Shown piece by piece: positions 1 through 12,722 of a stretch of 64,000 nt of DNA (position 1 is its first letter; each line of letters opens with the position of its first letter). The DNA comes from Berberis thunbergii (taxonomy: Eukaryota; Streptophyta; Magnoliopsida; Ranunculales; Berberidaceae). Under the pieces are notes generated by a model. The model worked only from the letters and a program-made list of their open reading frames with translations. It ran no database searches and was not told the origin of the DNA. The stretch lies in contig QNQO01000530.1 of NCBI GenBank assembly GCA_003290165.1, positions 248,001 to 312,000 of the forward strand, read 5' to 3'. Position numbers and translations under genes: made by a program.

Positions 1-1613
1 AAAATGCAAGAGAGATTGCTGATGAAAGTGGGCTTTATTTATTTAATGAAGAAACTTCAGTTTCCGTCCGGTGCAACTTTGAAGTTAACAAGACTCGTGG
101 AAATGAAGCTTCACCTGCAATAGCCTTGAACTTTTCTTCTCCATCTGCTGTTTTGCCGGATCATCAGGTTGACTCCCGGCCGCCTGTAAGTTCAGAGCAT
201 TCCAATAAAGCTGAGGAGCAACATCTATGCAATTTAGGTATTGGGATTACAGATTCTCTTGTTCAACCAGTTCCATCTGGAACGCAGACCACTATTCCCG
301 CCAAACAGGTAAGTGCTTTGTTCATGTCTTTATATAATGCTTTTCATGAATATATTACCAAATGGGATAGATATTATATTGTAATAACTATCAATAATCT
401 CATATCATCGATCATTTGCTTAGATTTCCATGTGGTAAAACATAAACATAGCTGTAGACTCAGATATTCCTACTAATTACCAACATATCAAGAACGGGAC
501 ATATTTAAGATTTATGTTAGCTCCGATCATTGTGTAACTTGCAGTAGTCAATATTTAAGGACAATAGTCCCAAAAACTTTCAGATATGTTGTTTTGGAGC
601 GCTGGAGTTGGGTGTCTTTGGATCTTGTAGGATGCAGATGGGTAGTCCATAAAGGGCGTTGTTCACGTATAAGCATTTAAAATTTCTTCAGTTTAGGTCT
701 CTTTCTAGAAAGATTTAAGGAGACTGCCAAGTATTTAGTTACCCTATAAGTTCTTGTACTTGGCATGTTTTCTGTCAGATGTAATCCTACAGTGAGCTCC
801 ACTTGCTACTTATAATATTTACAAGGGCATCTATGCATATAATGTCTCTGTTTTACTAGGATCTTCCTTGAACAATATATCAAAAAAGAGACCAACATAA
901 TCAATGCTCAATGGCGTGATACATATGTACGAGTTCTCTCTATTAATTTGGACAAGTTCATATAAAATAGCTATTTGTTGAACGATAGGTTGAGATGCTG
1001 GGTCTTTTGGCTTCGGTGTTTAGTTATAAGGTGTTTGGCCAGAAACCAAAGTGAAAGTAACCATATATCTACTTAACCATCCATCTTGCAAATACCTTTT
1101 TCAACAGATGCAAGACAAACAATGCGTAAATTATAAGAAGTTTAGTCTCTTTTTGTGCTGTGGTTGATTCTTAACAAGGACTATTTTGGATCCTTATAGA
1201 AGGAAATCATCATTTTTATTTTAATTCTTGAGCTATGGAATCTCTCGAGTTCTTAGACTAGAACTATCTAAGAATTCAACTGAACTTTGCTCCCTGCAGG
1301 TTTTTTGTCAGTTAAATCGATCACAATTCATAGACTTCTTAAATCTGCTGGCTGCTGATATTTGCATACTTCTAATTCTGCCTTGTAGGTATTGAACAAG
1401 GAAGAAGAAGAAGAAAAGATATGGCAAGAGATAAACTCAATAAAAAAGATTGTGGGCTACAAAGCTGCTCCTAAAGCTACCTGTATGGAAGAAATCAAAG
1501 ATCTGTATCTTTTCACTGGCGTGGAACCACCACTCGAGTCCGAGGACTCTTCAGACCTCCCTGCAATCCATGATAAGCTTCGGCTTCTCATGGCAATAAT
1601 TGGAGTGAAATGA
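1..1613 (+). CDS. 3' end of an unrecognised conserved-looking plant gene (two exons, 5' part outside the window)
   Basis: Two exons are visible. The first runs from the window edge to 308 and is open in the frame starting at base 3; it ends CAG before a GTAAGT donor. The second starts at 1389 after TTGTAG and ends with TGA at 1611-1613. The junction falls between codons, so the frame passes without adjustment. The first exon encodes a Ser/Pro-rich, probably disordered stretch. The second encodes about 74 residues that begin with an acidic patch (EEEEEK), continue with IWQEINSIKKIVGYKA and TGVEPP, and end IIGVK. I do not recognise the family and see no catalytic motif. The second exon reads like a conserved C-terminal helical domain. 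The 3' UTR should lie in 1614-1900. Confidence 0.75.
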
Positions 1614-2191
1614 ATATAGTTGATTCTGGACTTCGTTGCTTTGTATTGGATATTAGATGTACCATGTCTTTGTTGTTGTTAGTATTTTTGTCAACATTTC
1701 TTTTTCATTTGCAACTTCTTCAAATGTAGTTAGGTGCTATTGTCACCTTTAGTAGTTATTGTTTGTTACGTGTAGAAGGAGCTACAATTCCATGAAATCT
1801 ACACTACCTTGCGTCTTTCCTCATCTCCTACTCTATTTACTCTTCGTATTCTTGCCCATTTGGTTCATGGTTCACAGATTCACATTTTTCATTTGGTTAT
1901 GCATTGATACTAATCCTAATTAGGAAATTACACTACATTCCTCGCCGAGAGCGATTGAGATTTGTCTCCCTCTTCATCTCTTCTTGCATTTGTTTTGCCT
2001 TTCCATTTTACTGTAACCCCTGGAATTTTCTTTCTTTCAAACACAACCTTGAGCTTGCAGATACGATGGTTCATTAACAAAATATTCAATATGAAAGCAG
2101 CCATTCCATTTTTCTCACACATTAGCATGTAACAAACATGGATTTTACATCTCCACTTTTCTTTGCATGACCATCATCCTTTTAATAAAAA
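1614..2191. other. Convergent intergenic region
   Basis: It holds the 3' ends of the two converging genes; nothing else is recognisable. The short minus-strand frame at 1928-2128 is not supported. Confidence 0.5.
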
Positions 2192-5100
2192 CTACAAGCA
2201 GGAATCAAGATACTGATAAGCATGTTTCTTGCTATAATGAAGTAAGCTAGCATATGTTCGATCCCAAACTCCAATAAAGAGAGATTCATCGTCCGGACTC
2301 AGAGATATTCCTGATACCTCTCCAAAGAAATCAATCTCTTGCCTCTTCTTGTAATTCATATTGGTGTTATATATGTGAACAAAGTCTGCAGGTTCTGCCA
2401 CTGCCATAAATTGCCCATCCGATGAGAAACGGATGGATCTGACAGCACCCAGGTTTCCCTTTAGAACAGCAACAGGAGATGACAGGTTTCTTATGTCCCA
2501 TACTCGGCACGTTTTGTCCTGATTACCTGTAGCAAAAATGCGGCCATCTGGATGCCATGCACTAGCAAATGAATAATCCACATGGCCAACCATTGAAGAA
2601 ACTACCTGCACCATCACAAAAACCTCTTTTTATGTTATCTATGATATACCACCCTCAGTTCTAAAAATTGAAGACAAAAATTACTGATCCAGTGAGCAGT
2701 AGTTTGAGTATGAATCACGTTAATTCCCGTTTTAATACTTTTCACCAAGGTGATAGCAAAAATAATGATTTTAAAAAAAAAAAAAAAACAGACCTTTCCA
2801 TTTTGTGAATCCACTAGCAATCCATCAGGGTGATCCCCCCACGACCAAAATTAGTTTACAATCTGGACTCATGGATGTATGCTGCAATAGACCCAGTGTC
2901 AAAATATAATAAAGCTAGAACAGATTTGAAGAATATGTGGTATCATTAGTTCATGTAAGGTACTAACATTTACTGGCCAAGGAAAGGTAAAGTGATTCAC
3001 GAGCTGAAACTCCTCTGCATCAATTCTCGTAAGCCGCAATCATTATTGGAGGCCATGAAATGTATCCCGCCACTGCAAGTAGTTTGATAGATTCTACTAA
3101 GGAGTAACTTCCTGTTCAAGAGCAAGGGGCAATCAAATACCTCGGGCTATCATAAATATCAATGGCATTTGTGATTGCATTATCATCGAATGCTGTTCTG
3201 GTACAGAAGATGACTCCTTGTCTATCCAATTTCTGTGGCATGGTAAAATAGCATTTGTTATTATCCGCGCTAGTCAAACTAAGAAGAAGTACTAATGAAA
3301 AGTTACCTTGTGTATTCGAGGTCAAGTTTTACAACCATACATAGAAAGCAGTTGTGATCTAGAGGCTCACATTAATTTTCACAAAGACGATCTCCTTTCC
3401 ATATATATCGATGCCCAGAATATTCTACCAATTTAGGTAACATAACATAGTATCATAGAATTTATTATTAAAAAAAACCATTGTTTACTTAAGATCACAT
3501 TTGATAAAGTTTAAAGATTAGAAAATTTATACAACTTTTTTATAAGGCAGGGGGATCAGAAATAATGAAGACATTCAAAGAATCTATCCGCATAAACGAA
3601 TATTTAGACCCACTAGGCATAATAAGTGTATACCACAAAACATTATGATAAATGCGCTGGTTGAGTAAAATATTAAATCCTAGCAGTCATGCTTTGGCAC
3701 TACGCTGCATGAGGGCGCAAGCAAAAGGTTATTGAAGGATGAACAGTCTTTCTTACTCTTACTACTTAGGGTTTCACTAAGAGTAATCTCTGTTTATTAG
3801 CATAAGTGGTTAATACGCTTTAGCAAATTTTGAATTCTTACTTGGTAAAGAACATAAATTTCTTTACCGGACAGGACATCATTGTGCTCAGCTGAAGGGT
3901 CATATTTTTACCAAGATTTGATAATCATTTAGAAACTCAAGTATATTAAAGAATGTAAGGACCTAAGTTTCAAGCAAGGGTCAATGATCGTATCACAAGT
4001 CTGAACCCTGCAAAGCCATTTGTTTGGTTCCGGGGTCTATTAAAAACCTGCTCACCCTTAAACAAAGTTATATAGCAAAGGAATTCCAAAAGTATTGGCT
4101 ATAGCATTGTCCAAGAATGGAAGCTAAGAGTTTAGATTCCTAGGCCAAGAGTCAACTTCTCACGTAAGCAATGAGAATGACCTTCAGGGAGTTGGAATGG
4201 TGTGAAAAAAAGAGTCATTTCCAATGATGGCAAGAAAAATTGGCCAATCTTGGATTTTTTAGCGTTTCTTACATCCCAATTAGAAGTTGTGTCTGAAAGC
4301 ATTTCACCCCTCGAGCATAGTTTTTAATTTGTTGGTGATGCTACAATGCCAAATATAATATACAACGTGCCAATGACAATGACAAGAGGGGGCAGGGTTG
4401 GGGGAGAAATATTAAGAGAGGACCTTTTGTAATGTGTCATATGTGTGACCAATAAGCATGAACAACTAAATGTGGAAAATAAAATCTCAATGGAACTATA
4501 TAAACTTCACAATTACAGCAGTAAACTCACCTTACATGTAATTTCTCCTTGGAACCCCCCTGCAACCAGTAAGTTGTCCTTCACCGCCAGTGTGCTAATT
4601 TGAGTTTGCATAAAACCTTCTAACAAACTTCCTGCATGTTTCTACATAACCAGAGAAAATAAGCAAATTAGTACATGAGACAGAGCATGTGTTGATAACT
4701 AAGCCATCATGATCAACAATTGACAGTAACTTATCAGGAACGAATAATCAAGAAGAAAACAAATCCTCCATTGACTCTTTCTACTTTCTAGATATGATGG
4801 AAAACTCAAAATAGTCCAGACCAGCAGAATTCATCATTCGCTTGAGTTAACATTTAGCTTATGTTAATAAAAGGATTCTCCCTCACGAACATAGACTAAA
4901 TAAACAAGAACCAAAAACTGTAAAAGCTGATGCTCTGGCCCTGAAAGAAGATATGTTCTATTGAATTATTTTATAGAAGGTCAGAGTAAAACCCTCGTTT
5001 GGTGCCACATGCCCGGAAAAGTTGATAACCTCTGACATATTGCATGACAATGAAGACCAGTGAATAACTGAGTAGTTTGACATAAGATAGACATCATGCT

Positions 5101-7687
5101 TTGAAGTGGCCCAAACCAGGTTCCTGAGCTGCAAATAAACAATAAATGTCATCAATCAATGTAAGCAAATCCTGCAATTATTTCTGCGAGATAGTGTACA
5201 ATGATACTGTAAGCCGAAACTTGCGCGCAAGTTTGACAAAGTAGCTTAGCTACCAGAAACCAGGCATGTCCAGACACAAAAAAATACACAGAAAACTGAG
5301 GGTGCTATCAATCTGCATGCAGCCTAATTGGATTTGAACAGGGACCAATGTCAGTGGCTCAAGCATATTCAAACAGTCTTAGTTGAATATGACCCAACCA
5401 GGGAAGGAAAAAATGAAGCTAGAGACAGTCAAATGGTGCAAAGGAACTAAAATGAGGGTAATATTCAGTGTTCCCAATTTGTGTTGATGTTAGACAAATG
5501 GCAGATTCTCACAAGGAACTAGCAGATCCCAAAATGTAAAGTGTGACTACTACATATGCATAAATATTGAAAAGAGTACAACAATTATGATCTCCTTAGT
5601 ACCATAATTCACAAGTATCACTGAGTTCCATGAAGAAAGAAATTAGCTGAAGTTTATAAGAAGATGATGGGAATAAGGTCATGCAGAACAAGACTAATTT
5701 AGTAGTGAATACTAAATAGTGTATATATTCCTTGCGAAATTTCTAATTTGGTCTCTGAGTTTAGTAAAGCTGACAAGCTCGGGATTCATCTTTCACAAAG
5801 AGACCTGTATTCTGACTTCACTTATCTAGATCTATGACATCCTTCTTACTGAAATTCTACATCACTTATCTTTTCCCAATTATCTTTGAGTGAAAACTTT
5901 CAATGATTAAACAATAAAGAAAAAAAGTTTTTTAATTTTGCATCTTCCACAACCCAATGACACACCAGTAGTGATTAAGTTTGCAAGACAACTAAAATTA
6001 TGTCACCTAGGACAAAATTGGAAACTACTGGCACTCCCTTCTCCAATCCCTGTTTCTATAAAGTGTTGCCGAACTTGGCATATTGTAACTCTCACATGAC
6101 AAATCTCTCGTATTCAGTAAATTTTGCATCTTGATAATGCAAATCAAACATGCACCACCTTCAAGAACTTATATATGTTAATAAATCAAGTTTGCTGTTC
6201 AATTTGGTTATAGTTATCAGCAAAGCTCAACTATCTCGATCGCATACTCGAATTTGGATTGGCCAGGATGTCGTACTACACATTGCTCCACAATCTCCTT
6301 TCCACATCTATAAGAATATACTATATTGTTGTACAACCAACCAACCAAAGAGTTGTCGTATCTAACCTATGAAGAACAAGAATGGCAACTAGATCAAGCT
6401 ATCGCCAAAAGGTCAATAAGAATATATAAAATCAAACTGAAAGTAATCAAGGACGAATGACACGACAAACAGATGCTGCAACCGAAGAACGATGAATAAA
6501 AACTTGCAGCTTCCAACATTCATGCACAACTAAAATGTCTAAAGATCATTCCCACATAAAAGTACTGACCTGAAAATGAAGAATTGTGGGTTTCACCAAC
6601 CTTGTATTGTGCTGAAACCCGTAGTACTCACTGCCCTTCTCAATTTGCTTGCATTCCTGATTTAATCAACAGATGTAAATTTTTTATTTCAGTTGATTTG
6701 CAGGCACCAACCAAGTTTCTTTTAGTTGAACATAGACCAACAGAGTGGACCCATGAGAATGCTAAGGAAATTTTTCATGTAAAGGTAACATTTTCAATAT
6801 TTGAATAGAGAGGAATCGTACCTTATCAATGATTGCACCAGATGAAGGCACATTCTCATAGTTTTGTACTGTTCAATCCTAGTTTGTCTGTATTTTTCTC
6901 TTGTTATATTCAGTCTGTCCCATGGTATTCCCTGTATATCCTTCCCTTTCCTTGCTTGAGATGCCGATGTATCTGTCCCCTTGTGAACTGCTCAAGACAT
7001 TCAAAACCACCAAAGATTTCAATGAAGCAAGTCTCTATTAAAGTAAAAATTAATCGAAATTTACTGTTCATAGTATAATCATATTGGCCTGCATAAAAAT
7101 ACACAAGCCCCGACCCCAGTAACATTTTGAGCCCCATATTCCACCAACATAATGTTGAAAATGTTAGCGGACATATTAACAATCACCTTTGTCAGGTTTG
7201 GTTTGTTCAAATAGGTTGTTGCTCCGTAATTGGCCAATACAATTTTTCAAATTCGACATATGTCATTGTCAACTAGGTTGAAATTTTTTTTCAAAATTTT
7301 CAACTAGGTTAACTACTAATCTAACAAAACCGCGAAATAAATGCAAGCATTGACATTGGGGAGGAGCCGATTGTCCTTTACTCCCAATTATTTAAAGGGT
7401 TTTTTTCCCTCTAAATCAAATTAAAAATCAAACTAGATTAAGATGCAAGAACAAAACAAAAAAACCTCCTTATTTCATGAATTTAAAGTTAGTTCATTCA
7501 TGGAAATGACATAAAAACATAATAACAAAAAATTATTCATGAATTTTCCCATTAGTAAAATTGATGGAGAAAAAAAAAGGACTTTTACCATATCGTAGTG
7601 ATCATGTTCCATGTCATCTGCTGCCAGCTTCACCAAAAATAGTCTTCAATCAAATTCATCCACATACATCTCCCCCTCATCCTCCAT
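2192..7687 (-). CDS. WD40-repeat (transducin-like) protein gene, frame-disrupted in this sequence
   Basis: At least six coding exons are recognisable on the minus strand: 6822-6987, 6570-6656, 4993-5128, 4531-4641, 3141-3232, 2968-3072, 2794-2881 and 2192-2605, all with AG/GT borders. Together they match the plant WD40 family usually annotated as a C2A9.03-like WD repeat protein: GIPWDRLNIT, HNTRLVKPTILHFQ, LVWATSKHDVYLMS, ISTLAVKDNLLVAGGFQGE, DNAITNAIDIYDS and a final exon with the WD repeat CRVWDIRNL. Such proteins are beta-propeller scaffolds; no specific role can be given. Four exons have a length one base off what their flanking phases require, each in a mononucleotide run (2835-2840, 3022-3023, 4992-4994, 6862-6865). 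A possible start exon is 7589-7687 (MEDEGEMYVDEFD), but it has an in-frame TGA at codon 14, and its link to 6987 is unresolved. It is either a young pseudogene or assembly error. Confidence 0.8.
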
Positions 7688-7907
7688 ATCTAAAACCAAA
7701 TCTTCTCAACACCCTTTTCTCTTCTCTGCTAATTAAATTCGCCTAAACAACAACAACCCTTTCTTTCTCTGTGCTTCTAATTCAAAACCCAGAATTTTAA
7801 TCCTTTGACAGATGATCAAAACCAAAAACCCAAAACACAATAAGAGAATGAAACAATAATGAAAAAAATAATAATAGAGAAAAGAGAGAGATGGGTACCA
7901 AAGAAAC

Positions 7908-8015
7908 CTCTGGCGGATGGAAACACACGAGTAGTTGAGGAGAGAAGATAATCATCTATCTACCTATTTTCTATTATTGTTTGCAACAAGCCGTCTCCTT
8001 CCACTGTATTCTTCG
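7908..8015 (-). other. Probable 5' UTR exon of the WD40 gene
   Basis: On the minus strand a CAGAG|GTTTCT donor at 7908/7907 closes a short non-coding exon. It lies about 30 nt below a TATA box and is CT-rich, as plant leaders often are. The transcription start near 8015 is inferred from the TATA position only. Confidence 0.45.
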
Positions 8016-8040
8016 CTGTGTTTTCTCTCATCCTGTTTTC

Positions 8041-8048
8041 TTTTTATA
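8041..8048 (-). promoter_or_regulatory. TATA box of the WD40 gene
   Basis: The minus strand reads GCGCTATAAAAAGAAAAC here, a good plant TATA box, 33 nt above the inferred leader and upstream of the WD40 exons. The hairpin element at 8168-8333 sits about 120 bp further upstream. Confidence 0.6.
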
Positions 8049-8167
8049 GCGCACTCTTTTTAAGCCAAGGGATATAAAGAGTCCAGATAGTTGCAATTGC
8101 AAGGGTACAATGATAAATTCACCTTCACCTTTCTATAGTGCCCATGGATGGGATTTCGCTGAAGAGT

Positions 8168-8333
8168 GATTCTATGTGTCGAGGGAAAGGGCGAGGAAAC
8201 CAAGCGAGGAAAAGGAGGTGGCGGGGGGTGAACCGTTCACCCCCTCGAGATGCGCGCGCCGAAAATATCTCGAGGCCGCCACCTATTTTTCCTCGCTGGT
8301 TTCCTTGCTCTTTCCCTCGACCATTTAGATTTC
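8168..8333. mobile_element. Foldback hairpin element, copy 1
   Basis: Two arms of about 70 nt are inverted copies of each other (GTCGAGGGAAAGGGCGAGG on the left, its complement ending CCCTCGAC on the right), around a small GC-rich loop containing GCGCGCG. It shares termini and arm motifs with the elements at 8389, 12723 and 60285. It has no coding capacity. It is best read as a small non-autonomous foldback or MITE-like repeat, although its transcript would fold into one long hairpin. Confidence 0.75.
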
Positions 8334-8388
8334 CCTTCGCTGAATGAGACTGAAGTGAAAAGTGGACTGCCTTAACAAAATGAGCAGT

Positions 8389-8555
8389 TCTTAATGTCGA
8401 GGGAACGGGCGAGGGACGTGACGTGCGGGGTGGGGACCGTCCACTCCGCTCGAGATACGTGCATCAAAAATGGCGGCACGCATCTCGAGCGGGGTGGACG
8501 GCTCCCACCCCGCCACATCACGTCCCTCGCTGGTTCCCTCGACATTTAGAATTCC
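8389..8555. mobile_element. Foldback hairpin element, copy 2
   Basis: It starts TTAATGTCGAGGGAACGGG and ends with the complement CCCTCGACATTTAGAATTCC. The arms contain GGGACGTGACG, GGGTGGG and CTCGAG motifs and pair over about 70 nt around a short loop (ATCAAAAATGGC). It is the same family as copy 1, which lies only 55 bp away. Confidence 0.78.
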
Positions 8556-9301
8556 TGTAACAAAAATTTTGTCCGTCCGCTCGCATTTTCTTTGTCTTGT
8601 CTGGGTTTTTTTGACAATTATATCATTTATATAGATAGTGTTTCTAGTTGTGTTTAAAGAGGAAGGACAAAAGTGTAAAAACACTAAAACGAGACTAAGA
8701 AATGCCGCCAAAAAAGGCTGGCTAGAATTACTCCCCCCTTAATTGTCTAGGTGTTACAGTGGAGTGACAATAAAGCTGAGGGAGAGCCATTATCAGTTTG
8801 GTACTTACTATTCCACACCACCATTTTCTCTTTTTCACATCATTCTACTTTCTCACACCACCTACTTTTCTTTCTCATACCATTATTATTTCTCACACCA
8901 CCTATATAAACCAAAACCCAACTTTTCTTCCCTCTCCATTAAAATTGACAAGAGATTTTTCCCTCCCCCATTCGAAATTCCTCCGGCTCTCACATTCAAA
9001 TCTCTATCCACACTTAAATCTCTTGCAAATCTCCTCCCTCTCCTCGAAAATCTCTCAAAATCTCATCAAAATCGAAACTGTTACATATCGAAACCCTCAA
9101 ACTCTCCAAAATCCCTTCAAATCTCCCATCCCCATTAGCAACTCCAACTCTTATGTAAGTGAGTCATCCATTTAATCTCTTGCTTCTCTACTCTCCCCCC
9201 ATTCGATTGTTTCACCACCTGTTGATAAAAACAGTAATATAGAAAGAAAAAAAAAGTAACTTTCAACTAATTTAAACACTCGATTGAGACTCATTCTCAA
9301 C

Positions 9302-9605
9302 CCCTCAAAATACAAAAATTGTAGTTCTTTGAGTTATCTAATAAACACAACTTGAATCACTTGAAAATGTTTTGAAATGAACAAGTTATGGTCATTTTAC
9401 TAAAGTCGCGCAAATTTGTCTTGCAATGAAAATGGAATAGTGTCTTTGACTTTCGACCAACTTATATGATCGATCAGGAGCGATTCTCAACCTCATCAAA
9501 ACACGAAAATCGTATCACTTTGAGTTATTTTAATAAACAAATTTTGAATCACTTGAAAATATTTTGAAATGACAAGTATGGTCATTTTACTAAAGTCGCG
9601 TAAAA
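9302..9605 (-). repeat. Two inverted units of the same ~185-bp satellite
   Basis: The complement of the unit is read here twice: GTTATGGTCATTTTACTAAA near 9387 and a similar stretch near 9575, each with GATTCTCAACC and GAATCACTTGAAAAT. They face the array at 9925-11370 across an unrelated 300-bp centre, forming the left half of the foldback structure. Confidence 0.85.
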
Positions 9606-9924
9606 TGGTGGTTTGGAGTAGTCACATAAAGGATTAGTTCGAAAGACTTGTATGGTTCGAGTTTAGGTTTGATGCGACAATGCACAAATAATCAGAAAAA
9701 CTAAGTTTAAAAAAAAATTCGAAATTTTTTCCAGTTTCAAAAAAAAATTGCAGCTTTTAGTTTTGTCCGCAGTGCCCAATGCGGGTTATCTCAAGATTCA
9801 TGTATTGTCCACGGCAAACAAAAAAAATTTCCAAAAAAATTCATGTTCGCATCTTGCAATGCCGGGAATTCCAGATAACTCACATTGCACACTCCTCGCA
9901 TTGCAAACTGCAAACATGAATTTT

Positions 9925-11370
9925 TCGGACAGATTTGCGCAACTTTAGTAAAATGACCATAACTTGCTCATTTCAAAAACATTTTCAAGTGATTCAATTT
10001 GTGTTTATTAGATAACTCAGAGTACTAAAACTTTTGTGTAACTTGAGAATCGGTCTCGATCAAGCACATAAATTGCTCGAGTTAGGAACACTATCTCGTT
10101 TTTATTGCGAGACAAATTTGCACGACTTTAGTAAAATGACCATAACTTGCTCATTTCAAAAGATTTTCAAATGATTCAAGTTGTTTTTATTAGATAACTC
10201 AGAGTAATACAAGTTTTGTGTTTGTTTTAACTTGAGAATCCGTCTCGATTGAACACATAAGTTGGCTGAAAGTCAGGAACACAATCCCATTTTTATTGCG
10301 AGACATATTTGCGTGACTTCAGTAAAATGACAATAACTTGCTCATTTCAAAAACTTTTCAAGTGATTCAAGTTGTATTTATTATATAACTCATAGTACTA
10401 CAAATTTTGTGTTTTGATCAACTTGAGAATATAGAGCATATAAGTTGGCCGAAAGTCAGGAACACTATCCCATTTTTATTGCGAGACAGATTTGCGCGAC
10501 TTTAATAAAATTACAATAAATTGCTCATTTCAAAACATTTTCAAGTGATTCAAGTTTTGTTTATTATATAACTCATAGTACTACAAATTTTTTGTTTCGA
10601 TCATTGATAATTGGTCTCAATCGAGCACATAAGTTGGCCGAAAGTCAGGAATACTATCCCATTTTTATTGCAAGATAGATTTGCGCAACTATAGTAACAT
10701 TACCATAACTTGCTCATTTCAAAACATTTTCAAGTGATTCAAGTTTTTTTATTATATAACTCAGAGTGCTACAACTTTTGTGTTTTGATCAACTTGAGAA
10801 TCGGTATCGATAGAGCACATAAGTTGGTCGAATTTTAGAAATACTATCACATTTTTATTGCGAGACAAATTTGCACGACTTTAGTAAAATTACCATAACT
10901 TGCTCATTTTAAGTGATTCAAGTTTAGTAACATTTTCAAGTGATTCAGGTTTTGTTAACTCATAGGAATAAAAATTTTATATTTTTATCAACTTGAGAAT
11001 CGGTCTCAATCGAGCACATAAGTTGGTCGAAAGTCAGGAACAATATCCCTTTTTCATTGCGAGACAGATCGATATGCGCGACATTAGTAAAATGACCATA
11101 ACTTGCTCATTTCAAAACATTTTCAATTGATTCAAGTTTTATTTGTTATAACTCAGCGCACTACCACCTTTTTGTTTTGATCAACTTGAGAATCAATCTC
11201 AATCAAACACATAAGTTGGCCTAAAGTCAGGAACACTGTCTCGTTTTCATTGAGAAACAAATTTGCGCAACTTTAGTAAAATGACCATAACTTGCTCATT
11301 TCAAAAATATTTCAAGTGATTTAAGTTGTGTTTATTAGATAAGTCATAGTACTACAACTTTCATGTTTTG
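9925..11370 (+). repeat. ~185-bp tandem repeat, about eight direct units
   Basis: The phrase CATAACTTGCTCATTTCAAA recurs at about 9955, 10140, 10331, 10514, 10693, 10888, 11096 and 11284, spacing 179-208 bp. Each unit also carries TTTGCGCGACTTTAGTAAAA, GATAACTCAGAGTACTACAA, CAACTTGAGAATCGGTCTC and AAGTTGGCCGAAAGTCAGG. Units are clearly related but diverged, with small indels. Confidence 0.9.
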
Positions 11371-12722
11371 ATGAGTTTGAGAATCGATCTAAACTGAGGG
11401 TTTAAATTGATCGAAAGTTACCCTGTTTTACATTTTTTCGTTTTGAATTTGGGTTTCTCTGTTATGCATATTTATTAGTGGTGTGAGTAAGTCAAGAAAA
11501 ACAAACTCAATGGTGGTGTGAGAAAGAGGAAATGGTGATGTGGAGTTGTTGTTGCCTAATCAGTTTTATTAGTTTTCAGTTTGTTACATTATTTCCTTTC
11601 ATAGAAAATTTCATATGAATCATAAATAAAAATACTAGGAAAATCAGGTTTTGCAATCAAGGTAATGTGGCGTGATCTTGTAAAAATGATGAAATCTCCA
11701 AAGTGTTTATGTGTATCTTGAGGTTGTAAAAAACCTCCTCTGCTGGTGCCACATCATCCTGGTTGCATAATATGATTACAAAATCTAGTTCCCTAGCCTC
11801 AATGACACCCAATATCTTAAGGTTGACTTTGATTTTTCATTTTAATCAATTGCTAAGTTATTCGTTATGAAGTATATTTATGATGCATCGACTTGTATAG
11901 ATTTGATGTTGATCCACATTACAAAGGTTGGAATAAAATAGGCTAAATAATGGAAAAAGATTATTATTGAAATAGATGAAAATTCCTCATTAAAACAAAC
12001 AAACAAAACAAAACAAAACGAAAGAGTTAATTAGCTACACATTTTGCACCATCTTACGCTTAGGTCCAAACTTGTCCAGTTTAGAATCTAGGTTTCAATA
12101 CAATGTTGGTATGATTGACCATCTAACTCCATCTAGCAAAATGAATAAAAATGTCCATTTACGATCAAGCATAGTCAATAACAACTAAATGAGTAAACAT
12201 ACATTTTTGTACCAAGCAAATGCCAAAAACACAACAATAAATACTTGTAATCTATTACCCACACACTAACATCTATCAAATCTCTCAAATAATCTTGGAT
12301 CTCCTTAACCGAATGCCTCTAAGTTGGAAACTTTATGATCGGAGTTGCTCTTGAGAAACACGAGTCTAGATAAATCCGTAGGGAATGTATGATATTTGTG
12401 GAACCTTTTTTCCATTAAAGAATGATATTCATGTTTAAATAGCTCTAGTTTCTCATTTTTGTTAATTCTACCCCCAATGTCGAAGCAAGCAAAAGAGGGC
12501 AGAGGAGGTCTTGCCCCCTTTGACGTGGTTGCCAAGGTAGCACCACTAGCAAGAACATACATCCCATGCCTTAGTGAACCCAGAATTGTCCGAGCCCTTG
12601 GTTTTTTTTTAATGTGAATCAGTAGAGGATGTTTTTTCTCCGTGGATCATTGTTCAATTAGATAATGACATGTGATTTGTGATGCTTACACTAGGGGTGT
12701 TGATTATAAATTTAAGAGTGAG

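Larger units (their letters stand above)
8800..11560. mobile_element. Large foldback element filled with satellite-like repeats
   Basis: The outer ends are imperfect inverted repeats. The left end reads CCACACCACCATTTTCTC followed by several TCTCACACCACC units; the complement of the right end reads CCACATCACCATTTCCTC and TCTCACACCACC. Inside, two satellite units on the left (9302-9605) are inverted relative to eight on the right (about 9925-11370), with a 300-bp centre between. I see no transposase. This architecture fits a non-autonomous foldback or long-TIR Mutator-like element. The exact ends and target duplication are not resolved. The CT-rich open frames at 8743-9175 are part of the left arm and not convincing genes. 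Confidence 0.6.

Noticed and set aside
7094..7182. Minus-strand frame next to the WD40 gene as its N-terminus
   Set aside because: Its residues (CWWNMGLKMLLGSGL) do not fit the acidic N-terminus of the family, and no splice arrangement brings it into phase.
8743..9175. Two overlapping plus-strand frames of 131 and 125 codons
   Set aside because: They lie in the CT-rich arm of the foldback element, are Ser/Pro/Leu/Phe-rich in both frames, and show no domain.
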